Source of the DNA: Paenibacillus mangrovi
GTDB lineage: Bacteria; Bacillota; Bacilli; Paenibacillales; Paenibacillaceae
Direction of reading: 5' to 3'
Assembly: GCF_022898935.1 (NCBI RefSeq)
Contig: NZ_JALIRP010000007.1
Coordinates: 186,001 to 250,000 of the forward strand
Length of the DNA stretch: 64,000 bases
In this document: positions 54,714 to 64,000 of the stretch, piece by piece
Position numbering within the stretch: the first letter of the stretch is position 1
How the letters are laid out: every line of letters starts with the position of its first letter
Made by a program: the position numbers and the translations under genes
Notes under the pieces: generated by a model
Told to the model about the DNA's origin: nothing
Seen by the model: the letters and a program-made list of their open reading frames with translations, nothing else
Database searches by the model: none

Positions 54714-55655
54714 TTACTCATGAACAGGAATATACATACTTTGTATCTCTTGAACTCCTGCAACAAAACCAAGATTAACATAAACAGACTCTGCAGCATT
54801 TCCTTCCATGACATACAGTCTCAGAATAGGATAATCCTCTTTAAGAATCGAGAGCGCCCTTTTTAACATGAGCGTTGCAAGACCCCTTCCTCTGTACGAG
54901 GGTATGACACCAATACTATAAACAGCTGCCTGATTGTCCTGCAAACATAGGCGACAATTCGCAACGAGTTGGCCTGTGTGCTTATCATAAACAAGTGTGG
55001 ACGCTTTAACTAAAAGTTCATTTGTGTAATAAGGATCTTCACTTGGTATAAAGTCATCTATAGAATGCTTTTTTCTCCTTGCTGCTTCAATACTTCCAGA
55101 AAAGCTATCAAAGTCACAGCGAGCTATTTCGTCTTCTTTCGTAAATCGCTTGATTCCACTCTCGTTTTCTTCGATTTGTGGGTAATCCACTCTAAAGTTC
55201 TCATCCCAATGAACCTCAAAATGATCTGTAGGCCGATGCATCCAGCGGCATCTAAACTCATCCGGCCAGAACCCTGCCCTCGCATATAAATCAACCTGGT
55301 CTGGAAGAATCTCGAAAGTTTTGATCGGTTTCGTTGGATCAGACCAATGGATTAACATTTTTTTCAGCAGTTTCAATACTTCAAACGTATCGTTAAACGG
55401 AGGAATGAAAAACAAGTGATATATCTTATTGGGTTCCATCCTTACGCCACCAATTTTACGATCTCCTTTTTGAATCCAAAAAGAATTTTTCTTCGGTGTA
55501 TTGTACTTTTCTTCTCTAAAAAATCCGTTATAGCGCATATTATAATAGATTGAGCAGAAAATCCCCCATACCTCAGGCTCTGCTCTTTGAATTGAATATT
55601 CATCCGATAAATGAAACAAACAAGTATCTTCCGTGTGGCTGTTTATAAGATGCAT
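54714..55655 (-). CDS. GNAT family N-acetyltransferase with extra N-terminal domain
   Basis: This 313-residue protein has its acetyl-CoA motif in the C-terminal third (VYSIGVIPSYRGRGLATLMLKRAL, with R-x-x-G-x-G/A in RGRGLA). The first 180 residues look like a degenerate second GNAT-like or substrate-binding domain (KGDRKIGGVRM). The acyl acceptor is unknown. The start is ATG at 55655; no strong ribosome site is clear. It is AT-rich and surrounded by short genes and remnants. Confidence 0.82.
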   Translation of the reverse strand: MHLINSHTEDTCLFHLSDEYSIQRAEPEVWGIFCSIYYNMRYNGFFREEKYNTPKKNSFWIQKGDRKIGGVRMEPNKIYHLFFIPPFNDTFEVLKLLKKMLIHWSDPTKPIKTFEILPDQVDLYARAGFWPDEFRCRWMHRPTDHFEVHWDENFRVDYPQIEENESGIKRFTKEDEIARCDFDSFSGSIEAARRKKHSIDDFIPSEDPYYTNELLVKASTLVYDKHTGQLVANCRLCLQDNQAAVYSIGVIPSYRGRGLATLMLKRALSILKEDYPILRLYVMEGNAAESVYVNLGFVAGVQEIQSMYIPVHE

Positions 55656-55721
55656 ATGTCGTTTCCCCCTCTAGTATTTTAGTTAATTGTAAAATTATAT
55701 CATAATATGGAAAAACTTTAT

Positions 55722-56063
55722 TTATCCTCTCTCTCGAATGCAGTGAAAAACAAATAAGACTACAAATGAACATCTCACTACCGACACACAGCACTCCACA
55801 TGCAGCGTTACTCCAGACACGATAAGAAAAAGTAAGCCATCAGATAATCGTATAGATAAGGATACATCTCTTCCTCCATCCATTTTGAAAATTTTGAGCG
55901 GGATTCGTGTTCCAACAACTCTTTCAAAATGAAATAGACAGAAGTCGTAGGGCACCAGTATGCAAACGGCGCCAAGCGAAGATAACAGGCCGGAGACGAT
56001 CATCAGTCCACGCTTCTCTCCAGCGATTTCGAGCAGTCGTGCAATCCCTGTTTTACGTGTCAT
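55722..56063 (-). pseudogene. remnant of an ABC transporter (permease-ATPase) gene
   Basis: A good start (GGGGGAAGGG, then ATG at 56063) gives MTRKTGIARLLEIAGEKRG and VSGLLSSLGAVCILVPY, the beginning of a half-size or CydD-like ABC exporter. A shift of two bases after that is needed to continue as SVYFILKELLEHE. The frame then degrades with two more changes and a stop, and no ATPase part remains. Decay is inferred from the frame breaks; the loss of the rest is seen directly. Confidence 0.6.
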
Positions 56064-56166
56064 TCTACCCTTCCCCCAATCCAAGAAGATCCAAAGTAAG
56101 CCCGACGAACCGATCTTATGGGTCCCCACATAATCGGCAAGAAGGGCAAAGCTTTCGTGTTTTATT

Positions 56167-57066
56167 TCAAGAGATCAAATCAATGATTTGTCTGATTGCT
56201 TTTTTGGCTTCTGGAATCGGCATCGCAGGAAAGACATGATTCATTTTCGGATATTCGTAGTAATTGATCATGACCCCTTCCTTTTTAGCTCGGTCTCTAA
56301 ACTTTCGCGCATCAGCTAACATCAGCTCATGAGTTCCGATAAATAAGGAAATTTCCCCCAAGCCTTGAATATCACCGTTTATTGGGCTTAAAAGATAGTG
56401 ATTCGGGTCTGTGTCGCCAGCATATAGTTTTCCGAGGATGGCGAGTCCATATGAACCTAAAGTGGTATCTTGTTTCTCGAAATTCTGAATATCCGGATTC
56501 GACAATGTGATATCTAACCACGGAGAGATTAATATAATTCGACTCGGTTGTGGCAGACTTTTTTCCTTTAACAATTGAGCTAATGCTAGTGCAAATCCAC
56601 CGCCTGCCGAATCTCCCATAAATATAATATTTTGCGGAGAGGTTTTCATTAACAGCTTTTCATAAATGGGGAGCACTTGATCATAGGATTCATGATACTG
56701 ATGATGAGGGACTTTTGGATGGACAGGTACAATCATGGTAGCATTGCTCATGTCTGCTATTTTACGCATGAATTTCCAATGCGCACCCCGAGGCTGATTT
56801 ACATAACCTCCACCATGTAAATAAATAATATATTTTTCATTGGTTTGTCTATTTCCTTGTAAAAAATAACAATCCTTTCCATACGATTGTTCCATCGCAA
56901 TATCCAGTTTCTGTTGGATTCCTCTAGGCAAAATATATGGTTTTGAATTCTCGATTCGCTTTTGTTCGAGGAATTTCGCAAACTTCTCTTTGTCTGAATA
57001 ACGTTGTTTTAGACCACTCATTAATATAATATTTTCTATCAGTTTGCTCCGTATGCTTCGCTTCAT
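56167..57066 (-). CDS. alpha/beta hydrolase fold-3 esterase
   Basis: This 299-residue enzyme starts at 57066 (GAGG nine bases upstream; an extended frame to 57123 has no ribosome site). It has HGGG at about 84-87 (oxyanion hole), nucleophile Ser153 in GDSAGG, an acidic residue near 253 (MLADARKF) and the catalytic His in PKMNHVFP. This is the hormone-sensitive-lipase-like (family IV) esterase pattern. The substrate is unknown; it is preceded by the multicopper oxidase gene but not obviously linked to it. Confidence 0.9.
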   Translation of the reverse strand: MKRSIRSKLIENIILMSGLKQRYSDKEKFAKFLEQKRIENSKPYILPRGIQQKLDIAMEQSYGKDCYFLQGNRQTNEKYIIYLHGGGYVNQPRGAHWKFMRKIADMSNATMIVPVHPKVPHHQYHESYDQVLPIYEKLLMKTSPQNIIFMGDSAGGGFALALAQLLKEKSLPQPSRIILISPWLDITLSNPDIQNFEKQDTTLGSYGLAILGKLYAGDTDPNHYLLSPINGDIQGLGEISLFIGTHELMLADARKFRDRAKKEGVMINYYEYPKMNHVFPAMPIPEAKKAIRQIIDLIS

Positions 57067-57147
57067 CTCAATAAACCTCACTTTTTGTTTTTTCATACAT
57101 AAGGAACGAGTAAATATTTTCAAAAATAATGTCTACAAAGTATTTGC

Positions 57148-59220
57148 TCATTCCGGCGGCAGGTTAACTGTCGCACTGCCCATTTCAAACGGTGAGTAGA
57201 CGCCTTCATATGCGATGTGCGCCGACATCCCGACGGCGGCATGTTCGAGATTGTGACAATGATCCATCCAGATGCCAGGATTGTCAGCAATAAATGCCAC
57301 TTCATACGTTTCCCCTGGAGCCACGTTCAGCGTATCGGTGATCCACGGACTGCCGGTAACAGCTTTGCCATTGCGGCTGAGAACTTGCATACGATGACCG
57401 TGCGGATGCATCGGATGATCGTCAAAGCCACGGTTTACGAATGTCATCTTTACGAGTTCACCCTCACGAACCATAAACATCGGGGCATCTGGAAAAACGG
57501 AACCGTTAATCGTATGCACAAAGTTAAACTTCCCATTATAAAAGCCGGGCCGGTTGTCGAATACAAGCGTATAATTCCGGTCGTACCGGGTATCGGGACC
57601 GAACATTGTCTGTGCGGGTGTTCCATAGGACGCGGGATCGAATATCGGTCCCTTAACGGCGTCCGGCGGCATTCCCTCATTCGATGGGCTAACAACGAGA
57701 ACGTTGCCGTCATGGGCAAACGGTCCGGTTTGCCGTGAAATGCCGACAACCGTATCCGGCATAACGAACGTAACATCGTATCTTCCTCCGGCCGCCAAAT
57801 CCAGACGGCTGTCGATCAAATCCTCCGGTTCAAGAATGTCGGTGCCGTCAATGGCCTCCACTTGAAACGGAACGCCCGAAATATGAATCTGGGCAGTCAA
57901 ATTTTCCGCATTCACGAACCTCAGTCGAACGAGAGTTCCGGGTTCCGCAATTTTGCGCTGCAACCGGTTCAGTTCGCCCAAGGAAACGGTCGTTCCATTT
58001 TCCGCCTGCCAGTTGTGCAAGACGACCGCCATATCTGCCGTTTTCTGCGGCAGCGTTGTGTCCGGTTCTACAATGAAGACGCCGTAAAGTCCCATTTGCA
58101 CTTGTTTGGACGATTGCTGATGGGAATGATACCAATACGTCCCCGTTTGCTCGGCAATGAAACGATATACATACTTCTCTTGCGGCATGACGGCATCTTG
58201 CGTCATTCCCGCGACTCCGTCTTCAGCGTTCTGAACGTTCACACCATGCCAATGGATCGTAACACCATCCTCAATGTCTTTGTTGATCAAGGTGACCTCG
58301 ACCAATTCCCCTTGCTTCACTCGCAATTCCGGTCCGAGAATTTGCCCGTTGTAAGTCCAGGCTTCTTTAATCTCACCTGAATGCAGCGCAATCATCGTTT
58401 TTTTCGCTTCAAGCGTAAACGATCGGTCTGGGGTCCCGGTTCTTGGTCCGGTCAACTCGGCGACGCTCACGAATTGCGGTGAGATACCGTCGGTATGAGC
58501 ATGCATATGGGCGTGCATATGATCGGCCATGCTCATCCGCTCTGCCAAGCGGCTTGACTGCGCTCCGAGCATAAACCAAACTGCGGAAACTAGCACGACC
58601 GTCAGTAACACTCCCAATTTTCGGAATACTCGCACTGCCAGAGTACCTGTTTCCGGCGACCCGGTTGCGACTAAGCGGTGGTAACGACTTTTTTGGCGAA
58701 TCCATAGCAGATAAACGACAGCCACATAAACCGACCAAACCGCGATTACCGTTCCGATTTGTAGCGGCCATTGTGCAATAAACAACGCTTGAACCACAGC
58801 CGCAAGCGAGGCGACAAACGAAATGAGGACCGGGAACACCCAGCCTGGCGCGGCCGCCGCCAAACGTTCTTGGGCCGTAGGCGGTTCCTTCGAAGCTTTG
58901 ACCGCAGCCGCCCGAATCGCCCTTGTGGCCGGAATCGAGAACAGTACGATCGCTGCGGCAGGGATCGCCAGCATCGGCAGCTGCATCGCCAATTTATCTT
59001 CGGCGAATACCCACCCGGACGCTGCTAGGACGACAACCGCCGTCACTTTGACGATAAAAACCAGTCCGCTTATTCCCATCCAAATGAGCGACGACCGTAA
59101 ACGGGAATATAATTTTCCTTTTGTAGTCGCTCGATAGGTTCGGCTCACATTCCAGGCGGCAATTCCCGAAAAAATGGCCAATAATATCGTCGACGCCATA
59201 TGAACCAACAACCAAATCAT
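57148..59220 (-). CDS. membrane-anchored multicopper oxidase
   Basis: This protein has 690 residues from the ATG at 59220, which has GAGGAGG nine bases upstream. Six hydrophobic segments occupy the first 225 residues, before an extracellular laccase-like cupredoxin part. Copper ligands are visible: HWHG at 323-326, YWYHSHQ with His365 and His367, HPMHPHGH near 625 and HCHNLEHAAVGM near 672. All four copper sites therefore look intact. A Met/His-rich segment at 228-245 (MSMADHMHAHMHAHTDG) resembles copper or silver-binding loops. The family oxidises phenols, Cu(I) or other metals. It is visibly richer in G and C than flanking genes, which may point to transfer. Confidence 0.92.
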   Translation of the reverse strand: MIWLLVHMASTILLAIFSGIAAWNVSRTYRATTKGKLYSRLRSSLIWMGISGLVFIVKVTAVVVLAASGWVFAEDKLAMQLPMLAIPAAAIVLFSIPATRAIRAAAVKASKEPPTAQERLAAAAPGWVFPVLISFVASLAAVVQALFIAQWPLQIGTVIAVWSVYVAVVYLLWIRQKSRYHRLVATGSPETGTLAVRVFRKLGVLLTVVLVSAVWFMLGAQSSRLAERMSMADHMHAHMHAHTDGISPQFVSVAELTGPRTGTPDRSFTLEAKKTMIALHSGEIKEAWTYNGQILGPELRVKQGELVEVTLINKDIEDGVTIHWHGVNVQNAEDGVAGMTQDAVMPQEKYVYRFIAEQTGTYWYHSHQQSSKQVQMGLYGVFIVEPDTTLPQKTADMAVVLHNWQAENGTTVSLGELNRLQRKIAEPGTLVRLRFVNAENLTAQIHISGVPFQVEAIDGTDILEPEDLIDSRLDLAAGGRYDVTFVMPDTVVGISRQTGPFAHDGNVLVVSPSNEGMPPDAVKGPIFDPASYGTPAQTMFGPDTRYDRNYTLVFDNRPGFYNGKFNFVHTINGSVFPDAPMFMVREGELVKMTFVNRGFDDHPMHPHGHRMQVLSRNGKAVTGSPWITDTLNVAPGETYEVAFIADNPGIWMDHCHNLEHAAVGMSAHIAYEGVYSPFEMGSATVNLPPE

Positions 59221-59310
59221 GTACAATTTCCTCCTCATAATACATTTTCCGATTTCGCAACTGATACTACACACCTTATATGAACGTTTCATGAATCAAA
59301 TGGGGAAAAA

Positions 59311-59343
59311 TGTAAAAAGAGATGAACGGATCGTTCACCTCTT
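59311..59343 (-). terminator. terminator at the end of cluster C
   Basis: The stem AAGAGGTGAACG with CGTTCATCTCTT around ATC is followed by TTTTTACATTTTT on the minus strand, about 100 bases after the stop of the 911-codon gene. Confidence 0.8.
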
Positions 59344-59439
59344 CGCACATACGGGTTTTCTGCATCATGCTTCGCTTTCGCTTCGTCAATCAACTTGTTT
59401 AGCGCGGTATTGTCAACGCTTTGTCTTGTCAGCCTTTTC

Positions 59440-62175
59440 CTAATCCTTCACTGTATGAGCAGCAAGCATCGCGTAGCCTGTACTTGCCACATTCCAATCG
59501 GCCGGCAATTTCCCGTCCTTGATCGCTTTCGTCATCCGTGTCAGACTAACCATCGCACGATCGTGATCCCCCATGAGAGTTGCCACGTACGCGGCGATGC
59601 CATGCAGACCGGTTAACTGATCTGTAGAATGCCATTTTGGGAAATGTTTGTTTACAGCCGCATATATAGCTTTTGCCTTGTCACTGTCTGGAGCAACAGC
59701 GCCTGTTGCAATCGCCGTAAGCTGAGCACATGCATCCTCCCATTTACTCCAATCTACTGTAGTATGTTGATCCGCTGCATCTATCGACATCACGTATTGA
59801 TTAGTCTCTTTATCCCAGAACTTATCTTCGATGCCTTTGCGAAGTAATTCCTTATAACTGTCGAAGTAAGATGCCGGACCGTCATCCTCAAAATGATTAC
59901 GGAAGAGCCACACGCTATCCTCCATGCCTTGTAAAGCCAACAAATTATCCTGCAAATGTTTGACTTGCCCCTCTTTCTTCTGCCACATTAAACCATCAGC
60001 AGCCTGCAAAGACATCAATCCCAGACCGCCTGTCAGTATATCAAGCTGATATTGGGTAATCATGAACTTACCGGTGCTTTCGTAATAGGCGCGCTGCAGC
60101 GTGATGAAGGTAGCAATATTGGCGGCAGCGCTCTTATAGTCATCTGTAGATACCCAAGTTCCGCTCTGCTTATCCAGCTTCATTTCATACTTGGTTCCAT
60201 AGACTCCGAACCGATCTCCCCAATTCCAGCTGCCCACATAATCCTTAATATATCGCTCAACCAGTTCCACCGTCTCTGGTCTTAACAATAAACCGAGCGC
60301 AGCGATATTGGACATCGTCGGATCGATATCGTTTTGCTTTCCATTCACTACAATAGCCCCGGTTTCCAACTGGCGTTTGGCCAACCAGCCCGACATCACA
60401 TCCAACATTTCATCCTGCTTCGTAGCAGCCTGGCGTGAAATACGTATTGCAAGCTCATCGGTCTTGAGTACATCATTGCCTTTGGTAACGAAGGCCCATA
60501 GCTTAATATGATCAACAGCCTGATCCAATGGCAATCCGCGCAGCGTAAAGCGGTTTGCGCCATCAGATACAAGGAGATTTTCCCGATCCATATGATAAGT
60601 AATTTGCGCATCGGATAGATCCAACTGCTTGCCATCCTTATTGAAGGCTTTGATCTCGATTTGTGTACTTTCATTGCGTCGCAGAAGCTTGCGGTCAGCC
60701 TTGATCGTGACCTTAGCCATTCCTTCGCCTTCAGCCCCAAGACGGACCGTAACTCCCAAATCACGAGTATAATGATTATTGTTAAATCGATCCTTGGCAT
60801 TTACTTTAACCTGATAATTGCCATTGACCAGCCCTTGCAGCGCAATCCCCCACGTTCCCGCTTCAGGTACTGCATGAAAGACCTTCTGTTCGCCTGTCAG
60901 CTGATGGGTAAATGTGACTTCGATATCTTGCAGGCCAACAGCTGTACCTGTTATTTGATAAGGAAGAGCTTCGATGACGGTCCCATCTTCCATCGAGGCC
61001 ATATCGAATTGAATCGGCGTATCCGTCAACTTCAGCATTTGGGCAGCCGCGAGCATGCTCATGCCGCTCTCCATGACGTACCATGGCCACGGATGGTCCT
61101 TATCTACATAAGTGGCTTCAATCGATTGCAAAAATTGGTCGACACGCACCTTGTCACCCATCAACGCTGCCGAACTGGCAAGGACAGCCCATGGGAAAGC
61201 ATCGCTCTTATCCAGTGTCGGCCAGCCGGGATGATATGCATTGAAGCTATTATACAACTGTATCGCCCGTTCGCTGTCGGGAGCGATGACACCTGCCCAA
61301 ATCGGAGAAATCTGAGCCGTCGCATCGGCATAGAAGGTCCGCCAATCCGGATTCAGCAATGATCCTGACTCTGTTTTCCCCGGAGAATACATGTTTTTAT
61401 TTTCAAGCCACAGCTCTGACTGAATCGCCGTATGAACCTGCTCTTTGATCGCATTAAATCTGGCCGCTTCGGCCGTGTCTCCAAAAATATGTTCAGCGAT
61501 CCATGCCATATCGATGAGCCCTCGATACACCTCTGTGTTGTCCATCAAATACTTCACTTTATAGGTCGGCTTAGCCCAAGTCAGGCCATCCGTGTCCTGC
61601 GTGGATAGCATCGCCGAAGCGATCTGCAGGACTTTTTCCTTGTGCTCCGCTACATACGCCGTATCCCCTGTTACCTCTGCATATTTGCGCAGCACGTTCA
61701 AGAAGGTAGAAGCATAGGAATCCGTCGAGTCAAAATCTAGGGTAGCCGTTTCTGTCTGGCGATCCGTTTCTACGACATAATCGTATACCGAACCATCCGG
61801 CACATCTGGTCCTTTCCCTTCGTTCAAATGGGCAAAATACCAATCCATGTATTTTTTTGCGACGTTCGCATATTCCGGCTTTTCCAGCAAGCCGAGAAGA
61901 GCAATATGCGAGAAATAGGGAATAACCTTGTACTTTCCATTGTAGCTATCAATCGGCTTGCTGTACGTTGGAATTGCCCCATTCTCGAATTGCAGACTGG
62001 CAATCCACTCCGCTTCTGCGTCGATAATTTTTTGATACATTGCACTTGCATCCTTCACATCATTGAGATCTAGCGGCCCCTCGCTTGTATTTGAGTTCGC
62101 ATAGCCTGGAGCAGCAGTCGTTACGACCATAATTGCAACAATAAAAAAGGCAACAACTTTTCTCAAATGAACCAT
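59440..62175 (-). CDS. secreted protein with two tandem (alpha/alpha)6-barrel-like domains
   Basis: This 911-residue protein has a signal peptide at about 1-26 (cleavage near GYANS). Residues 45-380 and 585-905 are alike: both contain a W-I-A/L-A-x-x-Q/L...G-A-I start, a TYPE-rich T-x-D-D-Y/S-x-S/A-A segment, an FP-x-W-x-T/S-x-D/S piece (YHPGWPTLDKSDAFP versus HFPKWHSTDQLTG) and a final S-x-M-A/G-Y/S-x-M-L-A-A. Between them are beta-sandwich-like linkers (380-580). The fold suggests a six-hairpin glycosidase-like barrel duplicated within one gene. The enzyme class could not be assigned. It follows two sugar permeases, so a glycan role is likely. Confidence 0.78.
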   Translation of the reverse strand: MVHLRKVVAFFIVAIMVVTTAAPGYANSNTSEGPLDLNDVKDASAMYQKIIDAEAEWIASLQFENGAIPTYSKPIDSYNGKYKVIPYFSHIALLGLLEKPEYANVAKKYMDWYFAHLNEGKGPDVPDGSVYDYVVETDRQTETATLDFDSTDSYASTFLNVLRKYAEVTGDTAYVAEHKEKVLQIASAMLSTQDTDGLTWAKPTYKVKYLMDNTEVYRGLIDMAWIAEHIFGDTAEAARFNAIKEQVHTAIQSELWLENKNMYSPGKTESGSLLNPDWRTFYADATAQISPIWAGVIAPDSERAIQLYNSFNAYHPGWPTLDKSDAFPWAVLASSAALMGDKVRVDQFLQSIEATYVDKDHPWPWYVMESGMSMLAAAQMLKLTDTPIQFDMASMEDGTVIEALPYQITGTAVGLQDIEVTFTHQLTGEQKVFHAVPEAGTWGIALQGLVNGNYQVKVNAKDRFNNNHYTRDLGVTVRLGAEGEGMAKVTIKADRKLLRRNESTQIEIKAFNKDGKQLDLSDAQITYHMDRENLLVSDGANRFTLRGLPLDQAVDHIKLWAFVTKGNDVLKTDELAIRISRQAATKQDEMLDVMSGWLAKRQLETGAIVVNGKQNDIDPTMSNIAALGLLLRPETVELVERYIKDYVGSWNWGDRFGVYGTKYEMKLDKQSGTWVSTDDYKSAAANIATFITLQRAYYESTGKFMITQYQLDILTGGLGLMSLQAADGLMWQKKEGQVKHLQDNLLALQGMEDSVWLFRNHFEDDGPASYFDSYKELLRKGIEDKFWDKETNQYVMSIDAADQHTTVDWSKWEDACAQLTAIATGAVAPDSDKAKAIYAAVNKHFPKWHSTDQLTGLHGIAAYVATLMGDHDRAMVSLTRMTKAIKDGKLPADWNVASTGYAMLAAHTVKD

Positions 62176-62188
62176 TTTGGTTCCTCCT

Positions 62189-63025
62189 TTAGCCTTTTAT
62201 CGCACCTGATGTAATCCCTTGGATGAATTGTTTTTGCATCACAATATACACAAGCACAACTGGCAGCACCATAATCGTGGAGGCCGCCATCAACAGTTCA
62301 TACTGCGTCGTATACTGTCCGACGAATACCGATAAGCCCATTTGAATCGGCATCAGACGATTTTCCGAGAACAGAACCAACGCAAGCATAAACTCGTTCC
62401 ACACCGATAATGTATTCAAAATCACAATCGTAGCAAGTGCCGGGCGGGCAATAGGCAGCATGATTTTATAATAGATTTGAAAGCTGCTCGCCCCGTCGAT
62501 AATCGCCGCTTCCTCCAGCTCGCGCGACATGTCGTCAAAAAAGGCTTTCAGAATAAAAATCGATACTGGAAGGGCTGCGGCAATAAGCGGCAAAATATAG
62601 CCGATTCTTGTATTCGCCAATCCCAAATTGCTGACCACAATATAAATAGAAATAAAGGCACCGGGAATCGGGATCATCAACGTAGCCATAAAGCCAAAAA
62701 AAATAACCTTTTTTCCGGCCATATCCAGTCTTGCTATCGCATAGGAAGCCAGAGATGCAAATAAGACGACACAGAACACGACAATCAAGGAGTATACAAC
62801 GCTGTTGAACGTGTAGATATTAAAATCACCCTGAAACCATGCATCTTTGTAATTTTCAAAATTAAGCGCATTATTCGGAATCAAACTACGGTTTGTAAAA
62901 ATTTCATTCCGCTGCTTCAGTGAAGTAGAGATCATCCACACTAATGGAAATATAGATATGATGGTCCAAATGATCAGGGATAGATGAGTGATGCCTTTGA
63001 AAATGAGCGCTCCTGTATTGCGCAT
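62189..63025 (-). CDS. carbohydrate ABC transporter permease, MalG type (cluster C)
   Basis: This 278-residue permease has six membrane helices and the EAA loop (L-E-E-A-A-I-I-D-G-A-S-S) at about 180-200, ending GITSGAIKG. It pairs with the MalF-type gene 15 bases upstream, and its stop is 13 bases before the duplicated-barrel gene, so all three are one operon. Confidence 0.93.
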   Translation of the reverse strand: MRNTGALIFKGITHLSLIIWTIISIFPLVWMISTSLKQRNEIFTNRSLIPNNALNFENYKDAWFQGDFNIYTFNSVVYSLIVVFCVVLFASLASYAIARLDMAGKKVIFFGFMATLMIPIPGAFISIYIVVSNLGLANTRIGYILPLIAAALPVSIFILKAFFDDMSRELEEAAIIDGASSFQIYYKIMLPIARPALATIVILNTLSVWNEFMLALVLFSENRLMPIQMGLSVFVGQYTTQYELLMAASTIMVLPVVLVYIVMQKQFIQGITSGAIKG

Positions 63026-63040
63026 ACTTTTATCCCCTCT

Positions 63041-63958
63041 CTAGTCTTTCTTCTGGGACAATTTTAATTGAATGAGCGACAAAATAAACAGCATCACGCC
63101 GAACACAATCGAGAAGGCACTCGCCATACCGAAGTTGGAATTTGTAAACGCTTCGCGATAGATACGTAGAGCTGGAACTTCTGTTGTATATCCAGGTCCC
63201 CCCATGGTCATGGCATAAACGTGATTGAAAATACCTAGTGCCCCAAGAATCGTTAGAATATTGACCAGCGTATATACTTTGCGCAGCGATGGAATCGTAA
63301 TGTAGCGCAATTGCTGAAATCGACTCGCACCATCTATACTAGCCGCTTCATACAAGTCTTTCGGAATGCCTTGAAGCCCCGCTAGGAATAAAATGAACGA
63401 GCCGCCGACACCTTGCCACATCGAGCTGACCGCTACCGCATAGAGTGCCGTATCGATCGAACCAAGCCATACATGCGTATATTCGCCAAGACCAATGTCT
63501 TTCAGCAAACCGTTCAGAAGCCCCTTTGGCTCATAAATCCATTTCCATATATACCCCACTACAATGCCGGACAGAATAGGCGGAATATAAAATACGACAC
63601 GGTAAAACTTACTGCCACGGATATTCGAATTTGTAGCTACAGACAATAACAACGCAATGGTATTCATAAATACAAGCGACAGCAGCGCAAAAATAATGCC
63701 ATTGCCGACAGCTTCCCACCACCGAGTATCGGTAATGGCTGTCAGATAGTTTTTGAATCCGACATAATCATAGTTTTTATTGACACCATTGAAATTCGTA
63801 AAGCTGTATTGTACCGTACGAATGATAGGAAGCAGTGAAAACAATATAAATAGCAGCAACGCAGGCAAAACATAAGTCAAATTGAGATAGCGCTTCCTGA
63901 CTTGCTTTCGCTTGCTTTTAAACTTCCCTTTTGTGCTTGGAAAGCTGCTTGCCCCCAT
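63041..63958 (-). CDS. sugar ABC transporter permease, MalF type (cluster C)
   Basis: This protein has 305 residues from the ATG at 63958 (GAGGGTG upstream). Six helices and an EAA loop (Y-E-A-A-S-I-D-G-A-S-R) are present. It is the partner of the MalG-type permease. The matching binding protein is expected upstream, outside the window. It is from a different permease branch from the LplB types of clusters A and B. Confidence 0.92.
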   Translation of the reverse strand: MGASSFPSTKGKFKSKRKQVRKRYLNLTYVLPALLLFILFSLLPIIRTVQYSFTNFNGVNKNYDYVGFKNYLTAITDTRWWEAVGNGIIFALLSLVFMNTIALLLSVATNSNIRGSKFYRVVFYIPPILSGIVVGYIWKWIYEPKGLLNGLLKDIGLGEYTHVWLGSIDTALYAVAVSSMWQGVGGSFILFLAGLQGIPKDLYEAASIDGASRFQQLRYITIPSLRKVYTLVNILTILGALGIFNHVYAMTMGGPGYTTEVPALRIYREAFTNSNFGMASAFSIVFGVMLFILSLIQLKLSQKKD

Positions 63959-64000
63959 ACAATCACCCTCTGTATCATGCGTAATCAAATGAAAAGGTCC

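Noticed and set aside
1..64000. CRISPR array, tRNA or rRNA genes
   Set aside because: No regularly spaced repeats, and no tRNA- or rRNA-like sequence, was seen on either strand.

Overview
The window looks like a chromosomal stretch of a spore-forming Firmicute of the Paenibacillus group. The clues are an SspH-type spore protein, a YjcZ-like sporulation micropeptide, a stalk-domain protein and an SLH-anchored GH20 enzyme. Further clues are a T-box leader and two YtcQ/LplB/LplC importers paired with YesM/YesN-type two-component systems. No rRNA, tRNA, intact transposon or CRISPR array was seen. Most genes are on the minus strand.

Layout. 1-9.3 kb is an envelope region. It holds a DedA-PAP2 fusion followed by an ECF sigma factor, its zinc-type anti-sigma and a polymer-forming membrane protein (cut by the window edge), then an RND exporter. 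A second DedA-PAP2 fusion, a decayed BcrC-type phosphatase, a YuiD-like protein, a truncated group II intron behind a terminator, and two small spore-type genes follow. 9.3-18.4 kb is carbohydrate cluster A: response regulator, histidine kinase, lipoprotein binding protein, two permeases and a GH38-like enzyme. 18.5-25.5 kb holds single genes: the YjcZ-like peptide, a VOC protein, a YetF protein, an NhaC antiporter, a 2,4-diaminopentanoate dehydrogenase-like enzyme behind a textbook MerR promoter, the MerR regulator and a cardiolipin synthase.

25.6-39.8 kb is cluster B: binding protein, two permeases, kinase, regulator and a GH110-like alpha-galactosidase in one run, with a stalk-domain protein, a GH38 alpha-mannosidase and an MFS transporter upstream. 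40-46 kb has an MFS transporter and a 1,501-residue cell-wall GH20 protein. 46.2-49 kb has a T-box-controlled asd and a VanZ-like protein. 49-57 kb has a LysR/DHA2 divergent pair, a MocR regulator, small proteins, a GNAT enzyme, a broken ABC transporter and an alpha/beta hydrolase. 57-64 kb has a membrane-anchored multicopper oxidase and cluster C: two MalF/MalG-type permeases and a secreted protein with a duplicated helical-barrel domain.

The glycan genes read as separate uptake-and-trimming modules for host or plant glycans (mannosides, alpha-1,3-galactosides, N-acetylhexosamines). None of the three importers has an ATPase gene in the window, so a shared MsmX-type ATPase elsewhere is inferred. 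The most unusual observation is that both DedA-PAP2 fusions keep the PAP2 fold signatures but have lost the catalytic histidines, suggesting that the fused domain is no longer a phosphatase.
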